A DNA stretch of 46,861 bases from Streptococcus gallolyticus (GTDB lineage Bacteria > Bacillota > Bacilli > Lactobacillales > Streptococcaceae). The stretch covers positions 1-46,861 of the forward strand of contig JAIMFC010000011.1 of assembly GCA_019794795.1 (NCBI GenBank), written 5' to 3'. Position numbers and translations under genes: made by a program. Below, in pieces: positions 18,197-27,044 of the stretch. Position 1 is the stretch's first letter. Every line of letters starts with the position of its first letter. The notes under the pieces are model-generated. The model saw only the letters and a program-made list of their open reading frames with translations, had not been told where the DNA came from and ran no database searches.

Positions 18197-19837
18197 TTAA
18201 TTTGGATAGATATAGGCTGTGACGCCATCTGCAACGGGGTTAAACCAGCCACGGAAGTCACCGAGGTACATTTTTCCTGCATAATTGGATTCTTTCACAC
18301 GAATTTGGGTTGGACTATTTACTTGGGTGACGAAGGCGACATGTCCAAAAGATCCGTCTGTCCATACAGCAATAGCGCCAACTTTAGGAGTTGTTCCGAC
18401 TGTGAATCCTGCGTTTTTTGCAGAATTTGCCCACGTTCGTGCATGGCCCCACCAATTTCCAACCCAAGGCGCGGCTTCTTTGACACCCCAAGTACACTGG
18501 CCTACTGGATAAGTATTTGGGGTACTATCCTTTTGAGCGGCAGTAATTTCCATAGTCGCTGCCTTTAGTCCTTTTCCATTTTGATAAATGTGTACGTGGT
18601 ACTTGCCGATTCCTTTATGATTGGATAAGGGCAGATTGAGAGAGTAAGTCTGATCAGCTGATGGGCTTGCTGTGTACCACTTTAGGTCATCTTGATTGTT
18701 TTCATCAGACCAAACGGCAAAGCGAACTTCTCCCTCGCTATAAATATTTTTTGCCGTCAACTGCATGGTTCCTGCCGAGAGAAATTGAGCTTGAAACTCT
18801 ACGGGAATTTTTGCACCAGTCAAGTCAATCGGAGACTGGGCGTAGCCAGATCGTTTACCATCTGTATAAGTCACATAGACATGATTTTGATAGATTCCAG
18901 GATGGTTTTTATGCTCCTGAAAATCTACCGCAACTTGATAGGCGCCATTGACTAGATTTGCCTTACGCCATTTGATATTAGCCTGTTTGTCCATAGACCA
19001 AGTTGCAACATCCACTGATTTGATTTTCTTGGATTGTAGCGTCTCTTGGGTGACCACTTGATAGGTTCCTCTAGCCACATCCAAATTTTCGATGGTAAAA
19101 GTTGGTTTAGGTTGAAGAGGAACGTATCCATTTTCTACAAGTGTGGTTACTTTAGCCATATATTTTTGACTAGCTTGTCCATTTTCCTTGATATAAACAT
19201 GACTTTCATAATTTCCTGTATCAAAGTTGTGGGCATTGAGTGGGATGCGTAAGCCATAGCTGCCGTCTTCATTTTGACTGGCTGTGTACCAGACAATATC
19301 ATCTTGTCCGTTTTGGCTGGACCAGGTTGGAATTCTAACTTCTGTCGTGGTTTCTGGAAGATTTTGAACAGTAATATCCAGAGCTCCCACTTCTGAAATA
19401 CTAGATGTTAGACTAGGTTGTGGCTTGCTGCGTGTAAAGGCTCCCGCATCTAGAAAAACAAGTCGATCCTGAATGACAATGTAGGCATGCACGGTATAAT
19501 TGCCGTAGCCAGAGTGATTGACGAGTGAAAACTCTGTTTCTTGTTCACCAGCAACATACCATCGGATATCGTCTTGTCCGTTTTCATTAGACCAGACAGC
19601 GTACTGGATTTTGTAGCCTTCTTGCTGAGGAGAGCGGTTATAGAAAATAGAAACCAGATTTCCCCGTTGTTCAATTTTCATCGACTGGTTAACTAAAGTG
19701 GGATCTTTTGGCAATGGTTGTATCACATTGGTGTCGGAAAGCCCTGCTTCAATTTCCCCAGCTTGCACGGCAGTGCTAAAAGAACAAGCCGTTAAGGCAG
19801 TTGTTGCAAACAATAAAAAATTAGAATATCTTTTCAT
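18197..19837 (-). CDS. LytF-like secreted CHAP murein hydrolase (candidate fratricin)
   Basis: A 546-residue exported protein. The basic, hydrophobic N-terminus ends in AVQA/GE at about residue 26; an LTAC lipobox-like stretch earlier leaves lipoprotein processing possible. Four repeats of about 90 residues follow, each with a core like AVWS.ENGQDDI.WY and HVYI; these resemble GBS Bsp-like repeats. A CHAP domain starts at 441 with Cys448 and His499. Bsp repeats plus C-terminal CHAP is the architecture of LytF, the competence-regulated hydrolase of Streptococcus gordonii. ComX-type boxes upstream fit that role. It is the only - strand gene here, lying between purH and purD. Confidence 0.85.
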   Translation of the reverse strand: MKRYSNFLLFATTALTACSFSTAVQAGEIEAGLSDTNVIQPLPKDPTLVNQSMKIEQRGNLVSIFYNRSPQQEGYKIQYAVWSNENGQDDIRWYVAGEQETEFSLVNHSGYGNYTVHAYIVIQDRLVFLDAGAFTRSKPQPSLTSSISEVGALDITVQNLPETTTEVRIPTWSSQNGQDDIVWYTASQNEDGSYGLRIPLNAHNFDTGNYESHVYIKENGQASQKYMAKVTTLVENGYVPLQPKPTFTIENLDVARGTYQVVTQETLQSKKIKSVDVATWSMDKQANIKWRKANLVNGAYQVAVDFQEHKNHPGIYQNHVYVTYTDGKRSGYAQSPIDLTGAKIPVEFQAQFLSAGTMQLTAKNIYSEGEVRFAVWSDENNQDDLKWYTASPSADQTYSLNLPLSNHKGIGKYHVHIYQNGKGLKAATMEITAAQKDSTPNTYPVGQCTWGVKEAAPWVGNWWGHARTWANSAKNAGFTVGTTPKVGAIAVWTDGSFGHVAFVTQVNSPTQIRVKESNYAGKMYLGDFRGWFNPVADGVTAYIYPN

Positions 19838-19857
19838 AAAATTCCTCCTGCCTAAAC

Positions 19858-19865
19858 TATTCGCA
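19858..19865 (-). promoter_or_regulatory. Combox 1 before the LytF-like gene
   Basis: On the - strand TGCGAATA, fitting the streptococcal SigX/ComX box TNCGAATA. It is 20 bases before the ATG, with AGGAGG at 19844-19849 in between; this gives a very short leader, so the more distal box may be the used one. Confidence 0.55.
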
Positions 19866-19924
19866 ATTTATTGCAAAAGTTAGCGGAGGGGATTTTTCCT
19901 ATAGAAACTTGATTTTTGTTCAGT

Positions 19925-19937
19925 ATTTCCGAACTAT
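19925..19937 (+). promoter_or_regulatory. PurBox upstream of purD
   Basis: ATTTCCGAACTAT matches the lactococcal PurBox AWWWCCGAACWWT exactly. An inverted, imperfect half TTCGG lies at 19948-19952. The box starts 58 bases upstream of the purD -10. PurR responds to PRPP; activation or repression cannot be told from sequence. Confidence 0.8.
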
Positions 19938-19942
19938 TCGAA
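19935..19942 (-). promoter_or_regulatory. Combox 2, overlapping the purD PurBox
   Basis: On the - strand TTCGAATA, also fitting TNCGAATA, 77 bases upstream of box 1 and in a similar local context (followed by GTT). It overlaps the last three bases of the purD PurBox. Confidence 0.45.
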
Positions 19943-19982
19943 ATAAATTCGGTAAGCAATTCTTTAAAGCGAACAAATGTGG

Positions 19983-19988
19983 TATACT
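19983..19988 (+). promoter_or_regulatory. purD -10 element
   Basis: TATACT preceded by no clear -35, consistent with a regulated promoter. The AAGGGG ribosome site of purD follows. Confidence 0.65.
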
Positions 19989-20020
19989 AATATTATAAAA
20001 TTCGTATTAAGGGGTATATC

Positions 20021-21286
20021 ATGAAATTACTTGTTGTTGGTTCGGGTGGTCGTGAGCATGCGATTGCTAAGAAGTTATTGGATTCTGAAGGGGTTGAACA
20101 AGTCTTTGTCGCACCTGGTAACGATGGCATGAACTTGGATGGTTTGGATTTGGTGAATATTGCTATTTCCGAACATTCACAGTTGATTGCTTTTGCTAAG
20201 GAAAATGATATCGCTTGGACTTTTGTTGGTCCCGATGATGCGCTAGCGGCTGGGATCGTTGATGATTTCAACCAGGCTGGCCTCAAAGCCTTTGGTCCGA
20301 CGCGTTTGGCAGCGGAGATTGAGTGGTCTAAGGATTTTGCTAAGGAAATCATGGGCACATACGGCGTTCCGACAGCAGCCTACGGCACATTTTCCGACTT
20401 CAAAAAAGCTAAGGCCTACATCGAGGCGCAGGGTGCGCCTATCGTGGTCAAGGCGGATGGGCTGGCGCTAGGTAAGGGCGTGGTCGTGGCAGAGACGGTC
20501 GAGCAAGCGGTGGAAGCGGCTCGCGACATGCTGCTGGACAATAAGTTCGGGGATTCTGGTGCGCGCGTGGTTATCGAAGAATTTTTGGACGGGGAAGAGT
20601 TCTCTCTCTTTGCCTTCGTCAACGGCGACCAGTTCTACATCATGCCGACAGCTCAGGACCACAAACGTGCCTTTGATGGCGACAAAGGACCAAACACAGG
20701 TGGCATGGGGGCTTACGCTCCAGTTCCGCACCTGCCTCAGTCAGTGGTGGACACAGCTGTTGAAACCATCATCAAGCCAGTCCTCAAAGGCATGATTGCT
20801 GAAGGGCGTCCTTATCTCGGGATTCTCTACTGCGGTCTCATCTTGACAGCGGATGGACCAAAAGTTATCGAGTTCAACGCCCGCTTCGGTGACCCAGAAA
20901 CCCAGATTATCCTCCCTCGTCTGATGTCAAACTTCGCTCAAAACATTAGTGACATTCTTGATGGCAAGGAGCCAAACATCACTTGGTTAGATAGCGGTGT
21001 GACTCTTGGTGTGGTTGTTGCCTCAAACGGCTACCCACTTGACTATGCCAAAGGCGTTCAACTACCAGCTAAAACTGACGGCGACATCATCACATACTAT
21101 GCAGGCGCTAAGTTTGCAGAAAATAGCAAAGCTCTACTCTCAAACGGTGGCCGCGTCTACATGCTAGTCATCACAGCCGATACCGTCCAAGCTGCGCAAG
21201 AAAAAATCTACAACCAACTCAAAACCCAAAACACAAGAGGCCTCTTCTACCGAACAGACATCGGCAGCAAAGCCTTAAAAGATTAA
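20021..21286 (+). CDS. purD: GAR synthetase PurD
   Basis: Ligates glycine to phosphoribosylamine. The 421-residue protein is an ATP-grasp enzyme: N-terminal LLVVGSGGREHA Rossmann motif, then PIVVKADGLALGKGVVVA and GPNTGGMGAYAP, and the metal/ATP-binding EFNARFGDPETQ. Base composition is unusual: a 60-base stretch at 20401-20460 is 58% G+C by hand count, well above neighbouring genes. It begins a second purine transcription unit with its own PurBox. Confidence 0.96.
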   Translation: MKLLVVGSGGREHAIAKKLLDSEGVEQVFVAPGNDGMNLDGLDLVNIAISEHSQLIAFAKENDIAWTFVGPDDALAAGIVDDFNQAGLKAFGPTRLAAEIEWSKDFAKEIMGTYGVPTAAYGTFSDFKKAKAYIEAQGAPIVVKADGLALGKGVVVAETVEQAVEAARDMLLDNKFGDSGARVVIEEFLDGEEFSLFAFVNGDQFYIMPTAQDHKRAFDGDKGPNTGGMGAYAPVPHLPQSVVDTAVETIIKPVLKGMIAEGRPYLGILYCGLILTADGPKVIEFNARFGDPETQIILPRLMSNFAQNISDILDGKEPNITWLDSGVTLGVVVASNGYPLDYAKGVQLPAKTDGDIITYYAGAKFAENSKALLSNGGRVYMLVITADTVQAAQEKIYNQLKTQNTRGLFYRTDIGSKALKD

Positions 21287-21370
21287 ATCAACAATCCATT
21301 GCGAACGCAGTGAGCACAACTAAACGCGAGCGAAAGCGAGCCACCCAGATACTTTTGATAGTGGTGACAA

Positions 21371-21419
21371 GAGTGACTACGTCACTCGGGGAACTTGAAA
21401 GACTTTAGGCTTTCAAGTT
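21371..21419 (+). other. Paired hairpins in the purD-purE gap
   Basis: The 196-base gap holds two perfect stems: GAGTGAC/GTCACTC (21371-21387) and AACTTGAAAG/CTTTCAAGTT (21392-21419). Upstream is a GCGAGC-GAAA-GCGAGC direct repeat at about 21327-21341. No T run follows, so they are more likely processing or stability elements than terminators. No gene is seen in this gap. Confidence 0.55.
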
Positions 21420-21482
21420 AGTCATGAGACACCGAAGGTGGCTGCTGACGACCCCACTACCTAAGAAAAGTAAGGAGCAATC

Positions 21483-21974
21483 ATGTCAAATCCAGTCATT
21501 TCCATCATCATGGGTTCAAAATCCGATTGGGCAACCATGCAAAAAACAGCTGAAGTCTTGGATAACTTCCAAGTCCCATACGAAAAAAAAGTCGTCTCTG
21601 CCCACCGTACACCTGACCTCATGTTCAAACACGCCGAAGAAGCCCGCGGTCGAGGCGTCAAAATCATCATTGCAGGCGCAGGCGGTGCTGCCCACCTTCC
21701 AGGGATGGTAGCTGCCAAAACAACCCTCCCTGTTATTGGTGTCCCTGTCAAATCGCGCGTTCTCAGCGGTGTCGATTCTCTCTATTCCATTGTTCAGATG
21801 CCTGGTGGGGTGCCTGTGGCAACCATGGCTATTGGTGAAGCGGGAGCTATAAACGCTGCCCTCACAGCCCTCCGAATCCTCGCAGTCGAGGACCAAAACT
21901 TGGCGGAGGCGCTAGCCCATTTTGCAGAGGAACAAGGAAAAATCGCGGAGGATTCAACAGATGAACTCATCTAA
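21483..21974 (+). CDS. purE: N5-CAIR mutase PurE
   Basis: Moves the carboxylate of N5-CAIR to give CAIR. The 163-residue class I PurE shows the substrate loop [12 protein letters not shown] and [12 protein letters not shown] with the typical GVPVKS segment. It overlaps purK by 14 bases, and the two enzymes act consecutively. Confidence 0.96.
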   Translation: MSNPVISIIMGSKSDWATMQKTAEVLDNFQVPYEKKVVSAHRTPDLMFKHAEEARGRGVKIIIAGAGGAAHLPGMVAAKTTLPVIGVPVKSRVLSGVDSLYSIVQMPGGVPVATMAIGEAGAINAALTALRILAVEDQNLAEALAHFAEEQGKIAEDSTDELI

Positions 21975-23031
21975 AACCATCGGCATTATCGGAGGCGGGC
22001 AATTGGGCCAGATGATGGCCATTTCTGCCATCTACATGGGGCACAAGGTGGTGACCCTGGACCCAGCGGCCGACTGCCCTGCATCGCGCGTGTCGGACAT
22101 GATTGTGGCCCCCTATACGGACGTCAAGGCATTGGCGCAATTGGCTGCGCGCTGTGACGTGCTCACTTATGAATTTGAAAACGTAGACGCAGACGCCTTG
22201 GACAAGGTTATCAATCCAGGACAATTGCCACAGGGAACCGACCTCCTGCGCATTTCCCAAAACCGTATCTTTGAAAAAGACTTCCTGTCAAACAAGGCAG
22301 ACGTCACTGTGGCACCTTACAAGGTAGTCACATCAAGCTTAGACTTGGAAAACCTAGACCTGTCTAAAAACTATGTCCTCAAAACCGCAACAGGTGGTTA
22401 CGATGGCCATGGGCAAGTGGTCATCAAATCAGAAGAAAATCTGGCTGACGCCAAAGAATTGGCCAACCATGCTGAGTGTGTCTTGGAAGAATTTGTAACC
22501 TTCAACCTTGAAATCTCAGTCATCGTGTCAGGGAATGGTAAGGATGTGACAGTCTTCCCAGTTCAAGAGAACATCCACCGCAACAATATCCTCTCAAAAA
22601 CCATTGTCCCAGCCCGCATTTCTGAAGAACTTGCTGAAAAAGCCCAAGCCATGGCAGTGCAGATTGCTAAACAGTTGGACCTATCAGGAACCCTCTGTGT
22701 AGAAATGTTTGTGGCAGACGAACAGATTTTGGTCAACGAAATCGCCCCACGTCCCCACAATTCAGGACATTATTCTATTGAAGCCTGTGATTTTTCACAA
22801 TTTGACACCCATATTCTAGGCGTTCTCGGACAACCATTGCCACCAATTCACCTCCACGCCCCAGCCATCATGCTCAATGTCCTCGGACAACACATGGAAG
22901 CCGCGCAAGCATTTTGTCACCAAAACCCTAGCGCCCACCTCCACCTTTATGGTAAACTAGAAGCGAAGCACAATCGCAAGATGGGGCATGTGACCTTGTT
23001 TGGGGATGCGGAAAGTGTGGGGGCGTTTTAG
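21961..23031 (+). CDS. purK: N5-CAIR synthetase PurK
   Basis: ATP-grasp enzyme that carboxylates AIR with bicarbonate. The 356-residue product begins [20 protein letters not shown] and contains TGGYDGHGQ and the [13 protein letters not shown] metal site. ATG 21961 is chosen because GGAGG at 21947-21951 is ideally spaced; an upstream in-frame ATG at 21922 lies deep in purE and lacks a site. Confidence 0.95.
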   Translation: MNSSKTIGIIGGGQLGQMMAISAIYMGHKVVTLDPAADCPASRVSDMIVAPYTDVKALAQLAARCDVLTYEFENVDADALDKVINPGQLPQGTDLLRISQNRIFEKDFLSNKADVTVAPYKVVTSSLDLENLDLSKNYVLKTATGGYDGHGQVVIKSEENLADAKELANHAECVLEEFVTFNLEISVIVSGNGKDVTVFPVQENIHRNNILSKTIVPARISEELAEKAQAMAVQIAKQLDLSGTLCVEMFVADEQILVNEIAPRPHNSGHYSIEACDFSQFDTHILGVLGQPLPPIHLHAPAIMLNVLGQHMEAAQAFCHQNPSAHLHLYGKLEAKHNRKMGHVTLFGDAESVGAF

Positions 23032-23053
23032 GGAGGTTGGTCTAAAGAAGAAA

Positions 23054-25441
23054 ATGTTTGAAAAAATTAAAGGATTTAGCATAAAGTCAGGCATATTTGA
23101 AGATAAAACTCAATTAGAACTCTTTGAAGGAAATTTTGAGGGAACAAATCAATCACAAAATGATAGAGCAAGTTTATTATTTGGGAGGAATGGTTCAGGA
23201 AAAAGCACTATCGCTCGCGGAATAAGTAAATATAAAAATAGTGAGTGGGGAGTAGATAGAGTATCATTTATTGATAAAGATAATAATAACATTGTACTTA
23301 GTGATAGTGAACGAAAATCGATATTTATTTTCAATGAAGACTATATTGATCAAAAAGTCAGAATTGCTCAAGAAGGATTAGATACAATTGTAATCTTAGG
23401 CGAACAAGTTGACATTGATAGTCAACTTGTTATATTGAGAAGTAAGTTGGCTGAGTTAAGGTCCGAATTTCAAAGATATGATTCTGAGTATACAGACTAT
23501 AAGGACGATAAAAATGAAAAATCTCCGGATTTTTGGAAAAAGAGGATGACAAATTCTTTAAAGGGACCAGGAAATTGGGCGGAAAGAGATCGGGAGATAA
23601 AAGGTAATAGAGCAGCTTCTTCTGTTAATAGCAATACTTTTCAAAATTTTGTTAACTTACAACCAACTTTAGATAGAGATTTATTAGAGAATAAATTTAA
23701 TGAGGAAAAGGTTAGATATTTTTCAATAAGAGAGTCAGCAGTTGCCATAAATCATAATTTATCTTTACCACCAATTAATTTTGATCGGAATGAATTATCA
23801 ACTTTATTATCTCAAAGAATAGAGAAACCAGAGTTGAATGATAGGGATGAGTATCTGCTAACTTTACTATCTGATACCACAAAAGGTGAACGTCATTTAA
23901 AAGAAGTTAAAGATTTTTTTTCAGATGAACATCAAAAAAGGTGTCCTTTTTGTACTCAATTAGTATCTGATGATATTAGAGAAGAACTTATCAATGGTGT
24001 AACTAAACTCCTATCGAGAGCTGTTGAGGAACACCAACAGGCATTGAGAGGCAGTAAAATTGATGAGATAAATCAGAATTTTTCTGATTATAAGCAAATA
24101 GACTCAAGTTTAATCGATTCTTATCAAAGTAGTATTAATGCTTTAAATGCTAAATTTAATGCTATTAACTTATTAATTGATAAAAAGATTGAGAATCCTT
24201 ATGTTGTAGTAGAGCTACCAGAATTAGATTTTTCCAAAGAATTATCTCAGGTAGAGAGTGACATTGAAAAAATTAATCAAGCAGTTACCCAACATAACTC
24301 AGAAATCATAGATAATCAAACATTAAAAGAAAATTTACTTCGAATCAATAATGAGTTGGCTTTCTATGAAATTCAAGATGATTATAAAAAATTTCAAGAG
24401 AAATCAACCGAAAAAGAAGCATGTAAAAGTAATTATGACAGTAGCAAAAGCAAAGTATCAGATTACGAGCAGCAGATTTCTAATTTAGAGAATCAGAAAC
24501 TGAATATAGATATAGCGGTTGATGAAATTAACAAGGGTTTAAATTATATATTTTTTTCAAAAGATCGTTTAGCAATTCAAAATCAAAATGGAAAATACTA
24601 CTTACTATCAAGAGGTAAGGCCGTGGATCCTAGTAGAGTATCGGTGGGTGAGAGGAATGCACTTGCGCTTTGTTACTTCTTTACTGAAATTATTCAACAA
24701 AGAGAATTGTCTGAAGCCTATTCTCAAGAAAATTTTATTATTATTGATGATCCAGTTTCTAGTTTTGATATGGAAAATAAAGTGGGGATAATCTCATATT
24801 TGAAATTTTGTTTAACTAAATTTCTTAAGGGGAATAGGAATACCAGAGTTTTATTAATGACCCATGACAAACAAACTATGTATGACTTTGATAAATTTTT
24901 ACAAGAAGTAATGGAATCTTGTAAAGTAGAGGAAGGTGGGCAAAAATCTAAATACAAGAAATTAGAACTGGTTTCTGGTAAATTACAAGAATTCAAAACT
25001 AGCAGTCACGATTATACAGAACTACTTGAAATAGTTTTTGACTTTGCATCAGGAAGAGGTGGACCTACCGTAGAAACTTTTGTCGGTAATGCCATGAGAA
25101 AAATTTTAGAGGCTTATGGCAGTTTTAACTATAAAACAGGTATTACACAATTAACAACAGATCAGAAAATTGTTGCTAAGTTAGATGAAAGGTATAGGTC
25201 GTATTTCGAGAATCTTATGTATCGACTGGTTCTGCATGGGGGGAGTCATTATGAAGATCCGGTTAAAGCTTTAAATATTGACTTCTTTGATACTATTTCT
25301 GACGAAGAGCGAGAAAAAACAGCTAGAGATTTGTTAGTTTTACTTTATCTTCTAGATGATTTGCATATTTTAAAACATTTAGCAGGTATATCAGATGCGA
25401 AAGAAGAACTTGAACAATGGAAACACGAAATTTTGGAATAA
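23054..25441 (+). CDS. AAA_13-family ABC-type ATPase, RloC/PrrC-like (candidate anticodon nuclease)
   Basis: A 795-residue protein with an N-terminal Walker A (GRNGSGKST, 44-52), a central helical and coiled-coil insert of about 450 residues bearing one CPFC (297-300) that could form a zinc hook, an ABC signature SVGER (530-534), Walker B IIIDDP (562-567), D-loop SSFD and H-loop His604. The C-terminal domain has R682-x3-E686 and His728/His732, resembling the Arg-Glu-His tRNase triad of PrrC and RloC. Size and zinc-hook layout favour RloC. The start is uncertain: ATG 23006 is also in frame, and the ribosome site is weak. The gene is far more AT-rich than purK or purB (27% G+C at 24061-24120 by hand count), which suggests acquisition. 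The nuclease activity is inference. Confidence 0.75.
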   Translation: MFEKIKGFSIKSGIFEDKTQLELFEGNFEGTNQSQNDRASLLFGRNGSGKSTIARGISKYKNSEWGVDRVSFIDKDNNNIVLSDSERKSIFIFNEDYIDQKVRIAQEGLDTIVILGEQVDIDSQLVILRSKLAELRSEFQRYDSEYTDYKDDKNEKSPDFWKKRMTNSLKGPGNWAERDREIKGNRAASSVNSNTFQNFVNLQPTLDRDLLENKFNEEKVRYFSIRESAVAINHNLSLPPINFDRNELSTLLSQRIEKPELNDRDEYLLTLLSDTTKGERHLKEVKDFFSDEHQKRCPFCTQLVSDDIREELINGVTKLLSRAVEEHQQALRGSKIDEINQNFSDYKQIDSSLIDSYQSSINALNAKFNAINLLIDKKIENPYVVVELPELDFSKELSQVESDIEKINQAVTQHNSEIIDNQTLKENLLRINNELAFYEIQDDYKKFQEKSTEKEACKSNYDSSKSKVSDYEQQISNLENQKLNIDIAVDEINKGLNYIFFSKDRLAIQNQNGKYYLLSRGKAVDPSRVSVGERNALALCYFFTEIIQQRELSEAYSQENFIIIDDPVSSFDMENKVGIISYLKFCLTKFLKGNRNTRVLLMTHDKQTMYDFDKFLQEVMESCKVEEGGQKSKYKKLELVSGKLQEFKTSSHDYTELLEIVFDFASGRGGPTVETFVGNAMRKILEAYGSFNYKTGITQLTTDQKIVAKLDERYRSYFENLMYRLVLHGGSHYEDPVKALNIDFFDTISDEEREKTARDLLVLLYLLDDLHILKHLAGISDAKEELEQWKHEILE

Positions 25442-25455
25442 AATGTCTATATTAG

Positions 25456-25487
25456 TTGACTTGTTATGATAAATTCAGCTATATAAT
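25456..25487 (+). promoter_or_regulatory. Candidate purB promoter
   Basis: TTGACT at 25456-25461 with TATATA (25480) or TATAAT (25482-25487) downstream, spaced 18 or 20 bases. The leader to purB is about 110 bases. No PurBox is visible. Confidence 0.4.
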
Positions 25488-25602
25488 AGATAATTGGAAT
25501 AATCAAATGTTTATTGTTTCTAATTACATTTTACGGAAATTTCAATATCTTGTTATGTGATGCTTACTAATCCTCACAGATAACAAATTCAAAGGAGAAA
25601 AT

Positions 25603-26901
25603 ATGCTAGAACGTTACACACGCCCTGAGATGGCGAACATTTGGAGTGAAGAAAACAAGTACCGTGCTTGGTTGGAAGTGGAGATTTTGGCTGACGAGGC
25701 TTGGGCTGAGTTGGGTGAGATTCCTAAGGAAGATGTGGCTAAGATTCGCGAAAATGCGGACTTTGACATTGACCGCATTCTTGAGATTGAGCAAGAGACT
25801 CGTCACGATGTGGTGGCTTTCACCCGTGCGGTTTCTGAGACCCTTGGTGAAGAGCGCAAGTGGGTTCACTATGGCTTGACGTCTACAGACGTGGTAGACA
25901 CTGCCTACGGTTACCTCTACAAGCAGGCCAACGACATTATCCGTCGTGACCTTGAAAACTTTACTAACATCGTGGCTGAAAAGGCTAAAGAGCACAAGAT
26001 GACCATCATGATGGGCCGTACCCATGGTGTGCACGCTGAGCCTACAACTTTTGGTCTTAAATTGGCCACTTGGTACAGCGAAATGAAGCGTAATCAAGAG
26101 CGCTTTGAACATGCTGCCGCAGGTGTGGAAGCAGGGAAAATCTCTGGTGCAGTTGGTAACTTTGCTAACATTCCTCCATTTGTGGAAGAATATGTTTGTG
26201 GCAAATTAGGCATCCGCCCACAAGAAATTTCAACTCAAGTCTTGCCACGTGACTTGCATGCTGAATACTTTGCTGTACTTGCTAGCATCGCAACATCTAT
26301 TGAACGCATGGCAACCGAAATTCGTGGTCTGCAAAAATCAGAACAGCGCGAAGTTGAAGAATTCTTCGCCAAAGGTCAAAAGGGTAGCTCTGCTATGCCT
26401 CACAAACGCAACCCAATCGGTTCTGAAAACATGACTGGGCTAGCGCGTGTTATCCGTGGTCACATGGTGACGGCTTATGAAAACGTAGCCCTTTGGCACG
26501 AACGCGATATTTCGCACTCATCAGCTGAGCGCATCATCACGCCTGACACGACTATCCTCATCAACTACATGCTCAACCGCTTTGGTAATATTGTCAAGAA
26601 TTTGACGGTCTTCCCTGACAATATGCTGCGCAACATGAATTCAACCTTTGGGCTTATCTACAGCCAACGCATCATGTTGACCTTGATTGAAAAAGGCATG
26701 ACCCGCGAACAAGCCTACGATTTGGTTCAACCAAAAACAGCTTACTCATGGGATAACCAAGTAGACTTCAAACCACTCCTTGAAGCAGACAAAGAAGTCA
26801 CATCACGCCTCACACAAGAAGAAATCAATGAACTCTTCAACCCAGTTTATTACACAAAACGAGTTGATGATATTTTTGATCGTCTTGGGTTAAATGATTA
26901 A
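25603..26901 (+). CDS. purB: Adenylosuccinate lyase PurB
   Basis: Acts twice in purine synthesis: SAICAR to AICAR and adenylosuccinate to AMP. The 432-residue fumarase-superfamily protein carries the signature [10 protein letters not shown] at 262-271 with catalytic Ser263, and [13 protein letters not shown] and [12 protein letters not shown] earlier. It has an AAAGGAG site and a terminator, and seems transcribed separately from purDEK because of the inserted ATPase gene. Confidence 0.96.
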   Translation: MLERYTRPEMANIWSEENKYRAWLEVEILADEAWAELGEIPKEDVAKIRENADFDIDRILEIEQETRHDVVAFTRAVSETLGEERKWVHYGLTSTDVVDTAYGYLYKQANDIIRRDLENFTNIVAEKAKEHKMTIMMGRTHGVHAEPTTFGLKLATWYSEMKRNQERFEHAAAGVEAGKISGAVGNFANIPPFVEEYVCGKLGIRPQEISTQVLPRDLHAEYFAVLASIATSIERMATEIRGLQKSEQREVEEFFAKGQKGSSAMPHKRNPIGSENMTGLARVIRGHMVTAYENVALWHERDISHSSAERIITPDTTILINYMLNRFGNIVKNLTVFPDNMLRNMNSTFGLIYSQRIMLTLIEKGMTREQAYDLVQPKTAYSWDNQVDFKPLLEADKEVTSRLTQEEINELFNPVYYTKRVDDIFDRLGLND

Positions 26902-26907
26902 AATTAG

Positions 26908-26943
26908 AAAGACTGAAGAATGAAAGTTCTCCGGTCTTTTATT
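26908..26943 (+). terminator. Terminator after purB
   Basis: AAAGACTGAAGAA pairs with TTCTCCGGTCTTT with one mismatch and one G-T pair; a short T-rich tail follows. Confidence 0.8.
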
Positions 26944-26949
26944 TTGTCA

Positions 26950-26962
26950 AAAACCGAACAAA
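26950..26962 (+). promoter_or_regulatory. PurBox-like site upstream of comR
   Basis: AAAACCGAACAAA matches AWWWCCGAACWWT at 12 of 13 positions. Sixteen bases further on, AATGTTCTA (26979-26987) resembles an inverted second box (7 of 9 to CCGAACATT), the paired arrangement known for Bacillus PurR. The first box starts 60 bases before the comR -10, almost the same as at purD (58). Confidence 0.6.
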
Positions 26963-27009
26963 CAGTTTGATATTCCGGAATGTTCTAGAAAAAGACAGAT
27001 GATTTGTGA

Positions 27010-27015
27010 TATAAT
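27010..27015 (+). promoter_or_regulatory. comR promoter (extended -10)
   Basis: TGA-TATAAT with the hexamer at 27010-27015; -35 is weak. The AGGAG ribosome site and ATG 27045 follow. Confidence 0.7.
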
Positions 27016-27044
27016 ACACTAAGTGACAATTTAGGAGAAAAGAT

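Noticed and set aside
25460..25573. CTTGTTATG occurring twice (about 25460 and 25552) as target-site repeats of the ATPase insertion.
   Set aside because: Both copies lie on the same side of the ATPase gene, so they cannot flank the insertion.
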